Source of the DNA: Dictyobacter arantiisoli
GTDB lineage: Bacteria; Chloroflexota; Ktedonobacteria; Ktedonobacterales; Ktedonobacteraceae
Assembly: GCF_008326305.1 (NCBI RefSeq)
Contig: NZ_BIXY01000008.1
Span: 59,918 to 118,212 of the forward strand
Length of the DNA stretch: 58,295 bases
Direction: 5' to 3'
Each line of letters begins with the position of its first letter. Position 1 is the stretch's first letter. The position numbers were made by a program, and so were the translations under genes. The notes beneath the pieces were generated by a model. It had not been told where the DNA came from. It was given only the letters and a program-made list of their open reading frames with translations, and did not search any database. This document shows positions 30,101 to 38,287 of this stretch, piece by piece.

Positions 30101-33100
30101 CGTTGCATTAAAGATTCAAGGGTCGATGCTCGTTGTTCAGGAGAAAGCTGTGTCAGATCGACGGCTTCTACGTCGAGGGGCATTGACGGAAGAATAACTT
30201 GTACCGGATTGCCTTGCGTCGCCTGGAATACTGTGCGCAATGCTTCATGGCGGCGAATAATCTCCTGCAAGCTATATGCGAGTCCGGCACGATGCACTTT
30301 TCCTGTTAAACGTATCGCGACACAGAGATTATAGGTTGCGCTCTCATGCGCGAGTTGATCCAGGAACCAGAGGCGTTGTTGTGAAAATGAGAGTGGGAGT
30401 AAGGAATCACGCGTAACTGATTGGATCGCTGGTAGTGTATGTTCTTGCACTACTTGCTGATAGGTTTCAATCAGGGCTGCGAATGATTCGATCGTTGGAG
30501 CTTGAAACAAGCTACGTAGTGGCAGTTCAACATGCAACTGATCCCTGACCCGTGAGATCAGCTGTGTTGCCAGTAGTGAGTGACCTCCACATGCAAAGAA
30601 ATTTTCGCGCCTTCCCACCCAGGGGCGACCAATCAAGGATTTCCAGATCTCGGTTAATGATTGTTCTAGCGCGCTGAGAGGCATGGACTCCTCATCCTCT
30701 GGCTGTTTTTCATAGGTTGGTATTGGCAGTGCTTGACGATCTATTTTGCTATTGGCGCTTAACGGCATTGCTTCAAGGGAGACAAACATGCTCGGAATCA
30801 TATACGCCGGCAGTTTGGTATGGAGAAAAACCTGTAGCTCTGCTTGCGTTGGTATGTGCGAACTTGTGGAAACGATATATGCTACCAGTTGCTGATTCCC
30901 AGGAACATCTTCACGTATCAGCACCACATTTTCGCGAATGCTGGGATGCTGTTGTAATACTGCCTCGATTTCTTCTAATTCAATGCGATAGCCACGCAGT
31001 TTCACTTGATGATCAATGCGTCCTAGAAACTCAATCGTTCCATCTGGCTGGAAGCGTGCGAGATCGCCAGTACGATACAGGCGAGCTCCTGCTTGCTGAC
31101 TAAAAGGATCTGGCACAAAGGACTGAGCGGTGCGTTGTGGATTGAAGAGATAGCCTGGTCCTACTCCCATGCCACCTACACAGAGTTCGCCAACGACACC
31201 TACTGGCACCGGTTGCCAATACCTATCCAATATATACAATTGTGTATTCGCGAGTGGCTGTCCAATGGGCATAATCGGTGCTATAGCGTTGGGTGTATCA
31301 TCTATAATCAGATGGGTCACATCGTCTGAACACTCTGTTGGCCCATAGGCATTAAGCAATGGAACCTGCTGATTGGCTTGCCACCAGCGCTGACAAAGTT
31401 CTGTTGGCAAGGCTTCGCCAGTTACAAGCAACCAGCGTAAACTCCGAGGTTTTTGTGCTAAGTCTGTTGAACTGTTTGTCTCCAGGAGAGAACGTAAAAG
31501 AGACGGTACGACCTCAAGAATAGTGATCTGTCTATGTTCAACCTCTTGTAGGAGATAGAGAGGATCGTGAGCAATCTCATCTGGCAAGATATGAACCTCT
31601 CCGCCGCTCAACAGGGCTGCAAAGAATTGCCAGACAGAAATGTCAAAGCAGTGAGATGCTGTTTGGGCGATTTTGTCCCGTGGTGCTAGCTGTAGAGCAT
31701 GTATTTTGGCGTAGAGATGATTGACCATCCCCTGATGATTGATCATCACTCCTTTGGGTTGGCCCGTTGAACCTGATGTATAGATCACATACGCCAGCTG
31801 CTGTGGATGGGAAGGTATTGCTAACGATGGCACTGTGCTTATTTGTAGCTCTGGTTGTTGCGTATCCAGGCAGATGAGAGGAATTGAGTGAGCCGGTAAA
31901 TCCTCTTGCAGGGTAGAGATGGTCAGGATGGCGACCGGTTTGGCTTCAGCAAAGATCGTTGCAAGGCGTTCGGTTGGCATAAATGGATCGAGAGGGAGAT
32001 AGGCGCCATTGACCAGCCAGGTAGCTAAAATACCAACGACCATCTCGATGGAGCGAGGGAGATAGAGCCCGACTAAGCGATTGGGACCTACGCCAGCTTG
32101 CTGGAGTGTATATGCCAGACGTTGGGCCTGTTCTAGTAATTGAGCATAGGTTAGTTGTTGGTTCTGATCTACGAGTGCGATGGCATCTGGCTGTAACTCC
32201 ATTTGTTGCGCGATCAGTTCGGGTACTGTTTTGTCGAGTGGATAGTGTGTGGCGGTTGTATTCCACTCTTTGAGCATCCTCTGTTGTTCGTTCTGTGTGA
32301 GCAGCGGGAAGGTCATAATAGTCTGTTCTGGCTGTGCGGTCATGGTCTCTAACACTACCACGAAATGTTCCACCATACGCTGAATGGTTTCTGGTTGAAA
32401 CAAATGGGTATTATATTCCAGTGATCCATAGAGATCGTCTCCACGATCCGCAAGAGAAAGATACAGATCAAACTTTGCCACATGGCTTTCTAATTCAAAG
32501 GTATCGATGTCTAGCTCTGGCAGCGTGAGATCAAACCAGGCTTTATCTTGAAGTACAAAGAGCACTTGAAAGAGTGGTGAACGGCTAAGATCTCTTTGCA
32601 CCTGTAATGCCTGGAGTAGTTGTTCAAATGGCATATCGCCGTGTTGGAAAGCTTCCATAACGGTCCGTTTTGTTCGTTGTACGCATTCCTGGAAAGTAGG
32701 ATTACCATGCATGCGTCCACGCATCACGACGTTATTCAGAAAGAGACCAACAATCCCTTCAAGTTCAGGTCGCGAGCGGTTAGCTAAAGATGTGCCGATG
32801 AGAATGTCTTCTTGCCCGCTATAGCGACCGAGCAAAATATGGAGAGCTGTTAGCAACGTCATATAGACAGTGATGCCTTCCTGTTTACTAAAGGCTCGCA
32901 TACGTTGCGTGAGCTCCTGCGAGAGTGTGAAGACATGATGTTTCCCATGTGTCTCTAACACGGCTGGACGAGGATAATCGGTAGGCAACTCCAGGATCGA
33001 AGGTGCATCTGCCAGTTGTTTGATCCAGTATTGTTTTTGTTCGGCTAGCGCCTCTCCTTGTAGCCATTGATGTTGCCAGCTGATAAAGTCGGGATAGGTG

Positions 33101-36100
33101 ATAGATAAGGAAGGCACTGCGGGACGTTGATCCATGATATAGGCCGTATAGTAGGTTTCCAGTTCCTTATAGAGAACACCCAGGGACCAGCCATCCCCGA
33201 TAATATGGTGGAAGGCAATGAGCAAGATGAAATCGGCTGGACCAATCTCAAATAAGCAGAAGCGTGTAAGCGGGCCTGTTGTAAGATCAAAAGGTTCACT
33301 GAGCGCCTGTTGGGCGAGCTGGAGGGCAGTCGTTTCGCGTGCCTCTTCGGGCAGATGGGAGAGCGTTACGTGTGATAGCCTCGCTCTGGCATCAGGGGTA
33401 GTGTGCTGTACAGGTTGTCCATTTTGTTCATGGAAGGTCATATTCAGCATTGCATGGCGCTGGTGTAACTCATCAATGCCATGTGCCAGTGCCGCGACAT
33501 GTACATTGCCGCGAATGCGTAGAGCGCTATGCTCGTTATAAACGCTTGTGCCGGGAGTTAGTTTTTCCAGGAACCAGAGTCGTTGTTGTGCAAAGGAGAG
33601 AGGCATCTCACGCTCATGCTGTGTTGCTACAATTGGTAGCAGTGCCTGATCGAGTGTAGAACCTGTGGCCTGACTATCCTCTAGCGGGAAAAGCCTCTGG
33701 AGTAGTGCTGTGATAAAGTCTCCCAGGGTATTACTCTGAAAGAGAAGTGTAAAAGGAATGGAGCCTTCCAGGTTTTTCTGCAAGCTATTGATTAACTGTG
33801 AGATGGTCAGCGAATCCAGGCCAAGGGCAAAGATAGCGTTTTCCTGGTGGAGTGTGGGTAACTCGTCCAGTTCCAGGAAGGAGGCAATCAAGGTGCTGAT
33901 ATGTTGCAGGAGCAGCGTGGTTTTTTTGGTATCCGTGGCATCCGCCAACTGGCGACGCAACGAACTATTTGGGATTTGTGCCTCCTTTTCTCTCCGTTCC
34001 TCTGCGACGATTTCTCCTTGACCACTGGCATATATCTCCCATTGTGTGCTGCCTGCTCTCTGCCAGAAGATTTGAAAGCTCAGTTTTTGCTCATGCTGTG
34101 TCGTAACTAAAAGTTGTCCTTTACTTCCATCGTCTGGTTGCTCTGCATTATGCAATGTCAGCTCGTTTAAATGGAATGATTGTTCTTTTTGTGCCAGGGA
34201 AGCGAAGCTTGCCAATACCAGGCTTTCATAGATATTTTTCAGTTGTTCGCCAGATAGTTTTGTGGACGGAGAAGCTGATCGGTTGGTATCATGCTGTAAT
34301 GGATGGATCTGCCAGAGGTGTGTGTTTGCAGGATACGCCAGTGCCGTAGATGAATGCAAAAGTGGGTGTTCAGATGAAGATTGCCGCCATGACTTGTGTT
34401 CAGGTGGGGTATTCATCTCCTCCTGGTCCAACCAATCTAACCAGACGCGTTTGCGTTGCCAGGGATAATGGGGGAGATCAACATGTTGGAATGGCTCGGA
34501 ATTGACCTGTGACCATTGAATAGTGCACCCATGTTGATAGCAGATGCTCACAACTTCCAGCAAGGCGGTCCGATAGGAGGATGGGTTGACCGTCCCCAAT
34601 GATGACAGGATAAGCATGGGCTGATGGTGTTCTGCATTGAGCTTCGCGAATGAGCTTATGAATTCTGAACAGTACGTGAGTTCTAGGATGAGCGTACAAC
34701 CCATGGCATATAACTGTGCCACTTCTGCGTTGTGAACGATTGGCAATGGCGTGGATTCATCAGGTATGAATATCTCAGGGAGCAGTTGTACCTGTGGAAT
34801 GGAGTACTGATGGTGCTGGCAGAACGTGTGGAATACAGAAGCTAATGATCTTCCTTCAAGCGCCAGCGAAATGGCATGGGCTAATAGCTCATCATCTCCC
34901 AGGATAGCGCCAGGAGCCAGGCCCCATTTTTTCCAGAGAGCGGCCAGACCAAGTTGGAGCACAAAATTTCCTATGCGTGCCGTTGTCTCTTCTGACAGCT
35001 CGTATTCTTGTGCTGTATTATCTAAATAGGTCAGGAGTGACCAGTTGATCAGTGCATCGAGGTGTTGATCACATTCAGACACAAGCTGATAGAAAGCTGG
35101 TTCTCGCAGCAATTCTTTGCAAAAGCCCTGCCAGAGTTTTTGAGGTTTAGTGCTAAGGGCAAAGGCAATTTTAGGTTCTCTGCCACTTTTTTTGTTTTGT
35201 GCCAGATAGGAAGGGGCCGCTAGAAAATTGTGTATTTTCTCTCCCAATTGTTGCGCCGTTGCTCCCTGGAAGGCAAGACGATATGCGTGATGGCTGCGCC
35301 CTATAGACGCATTTGAGCAGAGATTATGGGCTGAAGGTAGCTGTGCCTCAGACTGCGCTAGAAGCTGGCTATAGTTATTGGTAAGTTCGATAAGCGCGTC
35401 AGTTGAACGAGCTGAGATTGGCAAAAGATAGCTTGTAGCAGCGGGATGTGTCGTATTTTTATCCTCCGACTGTGGCGCAGCCTGAAGGATGGCATGGGCA
35501 TTACTGCCAGTAAGTCCAACCGAAGTCATCGCCGCCAGGGGAGTCCCTTCTTTCGCCGGCCAGTTTGTTAAAGTTGTTTGTGGTTGGAGTCTATTGGCGG
35601 CAAGGTCAATGGCGGGATTAACTGTTTGCAGATGAAGGGTTGGAAAGATCTCACGATGAAAGAGCGAGAGCGCTACCTTCATAAAGCCTGCCATGCCTGA
35701 GGCAGCGCCCAGGTGTCCAAAATTTGTTTTCACCGAGCCTACCAGGCAAGGGTTTTCGCTTGACCGCTCGCCATGCCAGATAGCACCGAGGATCTGAGCT
35801 TCTAGAGGATCGCCTTTTGGCAAACCAGCACTATGCAGTTCGATATAGTCAATCTCGTTTGGATCAATACCTGCCTGGGCATGAGTTTGTTGAATAACTG
35901 CCTCTTGTGCCTGAGGATTAACTGCCGTGATCCATTCATTATGACCATTATGATTCAAGCCAATGCCGGTGAGAAGCGCATAAACACGTTCGGAGGAACG
36001 CACGTGTGAGAGTGGTTTAAGAATAACAACGCCAGCACCTTCCCCACGGACAAAGCCATCGGCTTCGGCATCAAAGGTACGGCAACGTCCGGTAGGTGAA

Positions 36101-36774
36101 AGCACACCTGCTTTTGACAACATAATAGAGCTATCGGGAGAGAGCATGAGCTCGACTCCACCCGCGATCGCCAGATCCGCCTCTCCTGACCAGAGGCTCT
36201 GGCAGGCATAGTAGATGCTGGCTAGAGAGGACGCACAGGCCGTATCGAGTGTAATGCTTGGACCCTGGAGATCAAAGATATAGGATAGGCGGTTGCTGGC
36301 GAGTGACGGCATGGCCCCAAGTCCTGTATAGCCGTCTAACTTAGACCAGTTCTTACTCTGCATTCGCAGATAATCATTCCATACCTGCCCAATTGTCACG
36401 CTCGTCCGACTCTGGACTACATCCTCAAGAGGAATGCCCGCATCCTCAAACGCCTCCCAGACGATTTCGAGGAGCAAGCGATGTTGCGGATCGAGATATT
36501 TCGCTTCGCGAGGAGAGATATGGAACGCTTTCCAGTCGAACTGATCAATTTGGTTCAGAAATGAACCCCAGCGGCTCGTCATCTTACCGGGTTCCGTTAT
36601 ATCAGGATCATAAAACTGGTCAATATTCCAACGCTCTGGAGGTACTTCGCGTACCATATCTCGTCCTTGACGTAACAATTGCCATAATTCGTGAGCAGTA
36701 CTGGCACCCGGGAAGCGAAGCCCCATACCAATTACGGCGATTGGCTCTCTGCCTGGATTATGTATCGTATTCAT
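21193..36774 (-). CDS. Hybrid PKS-NRPS: KS-AT(degenerate)-DH(remnant)-ACP-C-A-T-C-A(Val)-T-E-C-A(Thr)-T-E
   Basis: About 5193 residues. The ATG at 36774 is preferred over the in-frame GTG at 36786, which would abut the GGAGG site. Domain positions on DNA: KS 36750-35490 (DTACASS nucleophile, LHSAG instead of HGTGT, KTNFGHL); AT-like 35175-34420, where GHSxG reads GDDELL and the catalytic Ser is absent; DH-like 34370-34005, truncated, no HxxxGxxxxP; ACP 33930-33700 (LGLDSLT). Then C 33610-32270, A 32230-30740 (code D-I-W-E-L-T-A-D-D, unassigned), T; C 30400-29090, A 29040-27560 (D-A-L-W-L-A-G-T-F, Val-like), T, E 27230-25870 (HHLIIDSVSW); C of the D-accepting type 25830-24480, A 24430-22930 (DFWNIGMVH, Thr), T, E 22610-21260 (HHLAVDGVSW). 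Likely assembles acyl-X-D-Val-D-Thr and passes it in trans. The P450 gene lies upstream in the same orientation. Confidence 0.94.
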   Translation of the reverse strand: MNTIHNPGREPIAVIGMGLRFPGASTAHELWQLLRQGRDMVREVPPERWNIDQFYDPDITEPGKMTSRWGSFLNQIDQFDWKAFHISPREAKYLDPQHRLLLEIVWEAFEDAGIPLEDVVQSRTSVTIGQVWNDYLRMQSKNWSKLDGYTGLGAMPSLASNRLSYIFDLQGPSITLDTACASSLASIYYACQSLWSGEADLAIAGGVELMLSPDSSIMLSKAGVLSPTGRCRTFDAEADGFVRGEGAGVVILKPLSHVRSSERVYALLTGIGLNHNGHNEWITAVNPQAQEAVIQQTHAQAGIDPNEIDYIELHSAGLPKGDPLEAQILGAIWHGERSSENPCLVGSVKTNFGHLGAASGMAGFMKVALSLFHREIFPTLHLQTVNPAIDLAANRLQPQTTLTNWPAKEGTPLAAMTSVGLTGSNAHAILQAAPQSEDKNTTHPAATSYLLPISARSTDALIELTNNYSQLLAQSEAQLPSAHNLCSNASIGRSHHAYRLAFQGATAQQLGEKIHNFLAAPSYLAQNKKSGREPKIAFALSTKPQKLWQGFCKELLREPAFYQLVSECDQHLDALINWSLLTYLDNTAQEYELSEETTARIGNFVLQLGLAALWKKWGLAPGAILGDDELLAHAISLALEGRSLASVFHTFCQHHQYSIPQVQLLPEIFIPDESTPLPIVHNAEVAQLYAMGCTLILELTYCSEFISSFAKLNAEHHQPMLILSSLGTVNPSSYRTALLEVVSICYQHGCTIQWSQVNSEPFQHVDLPHYPWQRKRVWLDWLDQEEMNTPPEHKSWRQSSSEHPLLHSSTALAYPANTHLWQIHPLQHDTNRSASPSTKLSGEQLKNIYESLVLASFASLAQKEQSFHLNELTLHNAEQPDDGSKGQLLVTTQHEQKLSFQIFWQRAGSTQWEIYASGQGEIVAEERREKEAQIPNSSLRRQLADATDTKKTTLLLQHISTLIASFLELDELPTLHQENAIFALGLDSLTISQLINSLQKNLEGSIPFTLLFQSNTLGDFITALLQRLFPLEDSQATGSTLDQALLPIVATQHEREMPLSFAQQRLWFLEKLTPGTSVYNEHSALRIRGNVHVAALAHGIDELHQRHAMLNMTFHEQNGQPVQHTTPDARARLSHVTLSHLPEEARETTALQLAQQALSEPFDLTTGPLTRFCLFEIGPADFILLIAFHHIIGDGWSLGVLYKELETYYTAYIMDQRPAVPSLSITYPDFISWQHQWLQGEALAEQKQYWIKQLADAPSILELPTDYPRPAVLETHGKHHVFTLSQELTQRMRAFSKQEGITVYMTLLTALHILLGRYSGQEDILIGTSLANRSRPELEGIVGLFLNNVVMRGRMHGNPTFQECVQRTKRTVMEAFQHGDMPFEQLLQALQVQRDLSRSPLFQVLFVLQDKAWFDLTLPELDIDTFELESHVAKFDLYLSLADRGDDLYGSLEYNTHLFQPETIQRMVEHFVVVLETMTAQPEQTIMTFPLLTQNEQQRMLKEWNTTATHYPLDKTVPELIAQQMELQPDAIALVDQNQQLTYAQLLEQAQRLAYTLQQAGVGPNRLVGLYLPRSIEMVVGILATWLVNGAYLPLDPFMPTERLATIFAEAKPVAILTISTLQEDLPAHSIPLICLDTQQPELQISTVPSLAIPSHPQQLAYVIYTSGSTGQPKGVMINHQGMVNHLYAKIHALQLAPRDKIAQTASHCFDISVWQFFAALLSGGEVHILPDEIAHDPLYLLQEVEHRQITILEVVPSLLRSLLETNSSTDLAQKPRSLRWLLVTGEALPTELCQRWWQANQQVPLLNAYGPTECSDDVTHLIIDDTPNAIAPIMPIGQPLANTQLYILDRYWQPVPVGVVGELCVGGMGVGPGYLFNPQRTAQSFVPDPFSQQAGARLYRTGDLARFQPDGTIEFLGRIDHQVKLRGYRIELEEIEAVLQQHPSIRENVVLIREDVPGNQQLVAYIVSTSSHIPTQAELQVFLHTKLPAYMIPSMFVSLEAMPLSANSKIDRQALPIPTYEKQPEDEESMPLSALEQSLTEIWKSLIGRPWVGRRENFFACGGHSLLATQLISRVRDQLHVELPLRSLFQAPTIESFAALIETYQQVVQEHTLPAIQSVTRDSLLPLSFSQQRLWFLDQLAHESATYNLCVAIRLTGKVHRAGLAYSLQEIIRRHEALRTVFQATQGNPVQVILPSMPLDVEAVDLTQLSPEQRASTLESLMQRNVQKPFDLVNGPLLRAHLFQLDSQEYVFLLTVHHIVSDGWSLGVFIREFSTLYNAYLTQQPAILADLPIQYVDFAVWQRKWMDSSTLQSQLRYWKEHLADAPARLELPTDRPRPLEQTFTGSQIEFKLSEQLTEGLQEISRHEGVTLFMTLLAAWHVLLYRYSGQEKIAVGTGIANRDRAEMETLIGFFVNTLVMYADMTGNPDFRTFLQQIRQVCLDAYANQHVPFEQVVEVIQPERHAGISPLFQVMFVLQNTPFSDLHLQDVELEFLAVNKGTASFDLTLSLTENKGGITGTLEYNTDLFDESTIIRMAEHYQILLENIVKDTQQTIASLPLLSQTEEHQLLKEWHTTSSNYPQQGTIPQLFEEQVAATPHAVALRCQGQEMTYRELNAHANQLAHYLQTLGVTRETLVGLSMARSLSMVISILAILKAGGAYVPLDPSYPQERLTYMLEDTNLSLILTSEEVATQLPLDGRHQIICAETYDDLLAEFSQENLQHTLDPDQLAYVMYTSGSTGRPKGVGAVHRAIVRLVRETNYATFNAEDIFLHLAPSSFDASTLELWGSLLNGGRLVLFPAHTPSLEELARILHEEQISILWLTAGLFHQMVEHHLPALASLRLLLAGGDVLASAQVQKVLQQNSNCTLINGYGPTENTTFTCCYPMQNSEQVGTSVPIGMPISNSTVYLLDALMQPVPIGVAGELYTGGAGLARGYLNHADLTAERFVPNPFSTSGTRLYRTGDLARYRSNGSIEFIGRRDNQVKIRGFRIELGEIESILLQHPAIADGTVIVHTDDIGTKRLVAYLVQKAPLSAHEIRGYLQEILPDYMIPVCFVPLEQLPLTTHGKIDRRALPNPNFGQSNEIAGPEPEAAQNEVETILIELWCQALGIESIGLHDNFFGSGGDSILSIQIVAQAAQHGVRIHPKHFFQYQTIAEMAQMIREQQATTITQDANAIAEYGLVEGEVALTAVQRWFFELDVPVHHWNQAAILRLFYPVEPEIIEQAFAYLMRHHDALRMRFTREDGTWRQEISVDETLTSSVLCQVIDISHLSPEEQSQAMLTHTDEAQKSLNIEHGPLLRVLYFKPGENEQVRLFITIHHLIIDSVSWRILLEDLQNICEQLDIQQEVQLPPKTASFQQWSRHMQEYAQEEACIQEFAYWQQQGQKFTVELPTDRADGRNTVASADTLEVAFTQEETHALLYDVPPLYQTHMNDILLTALALTLTRWSGKEQITINLEGHGREDLFGLDVSRTIGWFTSIYPVHFDLSGCNALDQAIKTVKEQLHNLPGHGIGYGLLRYLAPESIRSQLAELPTPMISFNYLGQFHQVLSEDQMFALAKEKFGSDYSPHGLRRHLLDVACRIINGKIQFEWTYSQNIYHPETISELAEEFMATLRAIIEHCQQPEAGGYTPSDFPMALLTQPQIDLHLKNSRHIEDIYPLTPLQQGLLFHSFYEPDHGDYVIQVGMTFEKGFNEQTFFDAWTHVIQNHTILRTGFWWEGLEEAHQVVYQDVSLPVERQDWRHLTGEQQQERIKEYHHTDRLRGFQLSQAPLMRLFIARLSDEEYTMVWTYHHLLLDGWSLPLVLELFFKSYAALEKQQLIGQVNRPPYREYIRWLRQQDMQKAQEFWKETLRGFSAPTALGIDHTQQEAQQSGYDEWAGTLSIQATQALTQLARQEHVTINTLIQGAWALLLSHYSGENDVIFGAVTSGRTATITDIEKMVGLLINTLPVRVQLEPQISVQKWLYKLHEQQTEILQYGYTPLAQIQSWSEIPHGTQLFQSLLVFENYPLDSSAISGENEHIATVLESIKVAEQTSYPITLIVIPGQQLKFKVLYDRERFSSAPITQMLQQLEQILVDFTQKADRPLTEIQLWTKGEHEHLKATIAETTRSFPVGQTLHEIFEARVEQTPFSTAVICEHETLNYQELNRRANQTAWYLRQLGVGPDVNVGLCVERSLELLIGILAILKAGGTYVPLDPTYPPERLAYILEDAHISIILTQEHLRQKLPIISEYVIGLDAIDPLLSLEEVFNPIQTADPENAAYIIYTSGSTGNPKGVVVSHANVIRLFTATASYYNFDNRDVWTLFHSYAFDFSVWEIWGALLHGGSLVVVPFWISRSPELFYQLLHTHRVTVLNQTPSAFNQLMQIERVAEQRKQLALRLVIFGGEALELQSLRSWFSIHGDQQPQLVNMYGITETTVHVTYRPITEKELSNNLGSVIGLPIDDLHVVIMDHYGQPAPLGVAGEMYVGGPGIARGYLHRPDLTAQRFVPHPFSSEPGARLYRSGDLARRLPNGDIEYLGRIDHQVKIRGFRIELGEIEATIGSQPAVQENIVLARQNHMGTKQLVAYVVRKPGEELSEAELQAHLQEKLPHYMVPSTIVFLEALPLNHNGKVDRQALPERESIVQESERHYIEPQNDIQQKLADVWAEIMHLERVGIQDNFFSLGGDSILSIQIIGRANQLGLHLTPKQLFQYQTIEQLSQVVNHTPTVQAQQEPVTGPVALTPIQQWFFAQQQPHPDYWNQSVLVSITGAINYHYLTQALAALLEHHDALRLRFTYTETGWQQRNDAPGAPLDFDYVDLSALPEAEQQRKMLDKEAQAQASLDIAQGPLFKAVYFHLDQRETPDQLLLIIHHLAVDGVSWRILLDDLQTAYQQCCQHTSIQLPKKTTSFQCWAEHLVTYAQAEQAQQEAEYWLRETSGTHQSIPVDYDTQEQSHDIEQVEVILPTAETRILLETLPEMYHTQINDVLLTALAQVLARWSNHEDVLIDLEGHGREELFANSDLSRTVGWFTSLFPVKLTIPADASTLETLKQLKEHLRCIPQHGIGYGILRYLNTSTSLSRELQGCRQPQIVFNYLGQLGAASSNPGTAFSQLKPSPGPTHHQESTRSHLLAINSLIQTGELHVSWEFSPQIHKRETIVGLAHAYIQALQAIIALAQTPQSETIYTPSDFPDLEVSQEELEYLLAEIDLGE

Positions 36775-36852
36775 AAGGTTTATCACCCTCCGCGTCTATG
36801 TAGCTGTGTCATAGAGCTTAACCATTTTTGTCTGCTTTATTTTTCAAGCATA

Positions 36853-36892
36853 CTGTTACGCTGTTAGTGCAGCTGTTAGTTCAGCCGTTAAC
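36853..36892. repeat. Short tandem repeat upstream of the KS-NRPS gene
   Basis: Units CTGTTAGTGCAG (36861-36872) and CTGTTAGTTCAG (36873-36884) are flanked by shorter variants CTGTTACG and CCGTTAAC. They sit in the 141-bp gap between the P450 stop and the NRPS start. They could be binding sites or simple-sequence drift. Confidence 0.5.
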
Positions 36893-36915
36893 TTGTATAA
36901 AAGTAGCGCCAATGC

Positions 36916-38136
36916 TTATTGGTGTGGATCAAAGGTGACGGGACAGGAACGAAAGCCGCCCAGAATCGGATTAGGATTCCATACCGCTGGATGAGCTGGA
37001 TCAAGCTTTAGATGCGAAAGGTGAAGGAGTTCTTGAAGCGACGCGTGCGCTTCAATGCGAGCGATTGATGCTCCTGGACAGCGATGCTTTCCGAATCCAA
37101 ATGTCAGGTGCTTTACTGGACGATGGGCTAAATTAAATTCCTTCGGATTCTCAAAATACCTGGGATCATAATTGGCGGCTTCCAGGAAGAGGAGCACCTT
37201 TTGTCCACGACGGATGTGATGTTTCCCGGGAAATTGTTCCGATAGATCCGCGTCTTGGCGGGCCCAGCGAGCGATATAGCGGGTTGGTGGGCTCATACGC
37301 AATGCCTCTTCACAGATCAGTTTTGGCAGTGCTGGATTATTTACAAATTCTGCCTGTAACTCGGGCCAGCGATCGAGTATTTTCGCGGTGCCGGTTCCGA
37401 TCAGTTTTTTCGTGGTGACGTGTCCTGCTGTCAAGATCATCAACGTGCTTGACAGTACGGCTTCCTCATCAGGGAAAATATCAGGAGCTGCGAGAAAGGC
37501 GCTAATCAGATCGTCAGATGGAGCCTTCTTTTTTTGTGCAACTTGCTGGCGCAGATAAGAGATAAGCATGGCGAGGTCTTGCGCGTTTCCGACTGGATAG
37601 CCGCTAGCGATATCTGAGATTGTTTCTGAATAGCCCAGGAAACGTATAAACTTCTGTTGTTCATCAATATCGATACCAAGGACGCGTAATGTTGCGGCAA
37701 AAGAGATCGCTGAAGCAAAATCTTTGACAATATCCATCGATCCGTCAGGGGCCAGGGTTGAGAAGCGTTGATGCACGATGGTTTTAATATCGTTTGTTAA
37801 GCGTTTAGCCGTTTGCGCTATATGCTTGAGTAGATAATGATTCGCGTGTTGATGTTCAATGCCATCTTTAAAAAAGACAGACTGCGTCAAGGTCGCTTGC
37901 ACTGCATCCCAGCCCATGGCTGATTTTGGTGAGTAGGTGCCCAGATCGGAAGTAAAGCGCTCATCTTCCAGAATCGCGATAACTTCTGCGTAGCCTGTCA
38001 CGATCCAACACTGACTTAAGGAATCAAAATAGATTGGATCAGTCGCACGCAGATCATCATAGAGTTTGTGTGGATTTGCATAGCCTCGTTTGAGGGCAGA
38101 AAAGCTAAACGGTTGGTGACTATTAGTCAAAGTCAT
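36916..38136 (-). CDS. Cytochrome P450 monooxygenase
   Basis: A 406-residue soluble bacterial P450 with no membrane anchor. Seen: I-helix TAGHVTT (oxygen-activation region), K-helix EEALR (ExxR) and the heme loop FGFGKHRCPGA with the Cys thiolate ligand. It is upstream of and co-directional with the hybrid PKS-NRPS across a 141-bp gap, so it is probably part of that operon and tailors the lipopeptide. P450s of this kind hydroxylate or cross-link carrier-bound residues in several NRPS pathways. Whether it acts on the acyl chain, on Asp at the terminal module or on the free product cannot be told from sequence. AGAGGAG lies about 10 nt before the ATG. It is the only recognisable oxygenase within the NRPS locus. 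Confidence 0.93.
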   Translation of the reverse strand: MTLTNSHQPFSFSALKRGYANPHKLYDDLRATDPIYFDSLSQCWIVTGYAEVIAILEDERFTSDLGTYSPKSAMGWDAVQATLTQSVFFKDGIEHQHANHYLLKHIAQTAKRLTNDIKTIVHQRFSTLAPDGSMDIVKDFASAISFAATLRVLGIDIDEQQKFIRFLGYSETISDIASGYPVGNAQDLAMLISYLRQQVAQKKKAPSDDLISAFLAAPDIFPDEEAVLSSTLMILTAGHVTTKKLIGTGTAKILDRWPELQAEFVNNPALPKLICEEALRMSPPTRYIARWARQDADLSEQFPGKHHIRRGQKVLLFLEAANYDPRYFENPKEFNLAHRPVKHLTFGFGKHRCPGASIARIEAHASLQELLHLSHLKLDPAHPAVWNPNPILGGFRSCPVTFDPHQ

Positions 38137-38287
38137 GATGACACTACTCCTCTTTAGACATATCTACTCTCATTATGTAAAGCACATGAGATAATCGAAA
38201 TATGGTAATACCCATCATTTTTCATTGTAGATAACAAGAGGCATTGCTGTCATGCTCTTTATTGCGTATTTTTCATACCGATGATTC

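Noticed and set aside
36784-36786. GTG start for the PKS-NRPS gene.
   Set aside because: It directly follows GGAGG with no spacer. The ATG at 36774 has usable spacing and precedes the KS domain equally well.
1-38136. CRISPR array or riboswitch within the NRPS locus.
   Set aside because: No regularly spaced repeats and no conserved aptamer-like segment were found in the few intergenic gaps.
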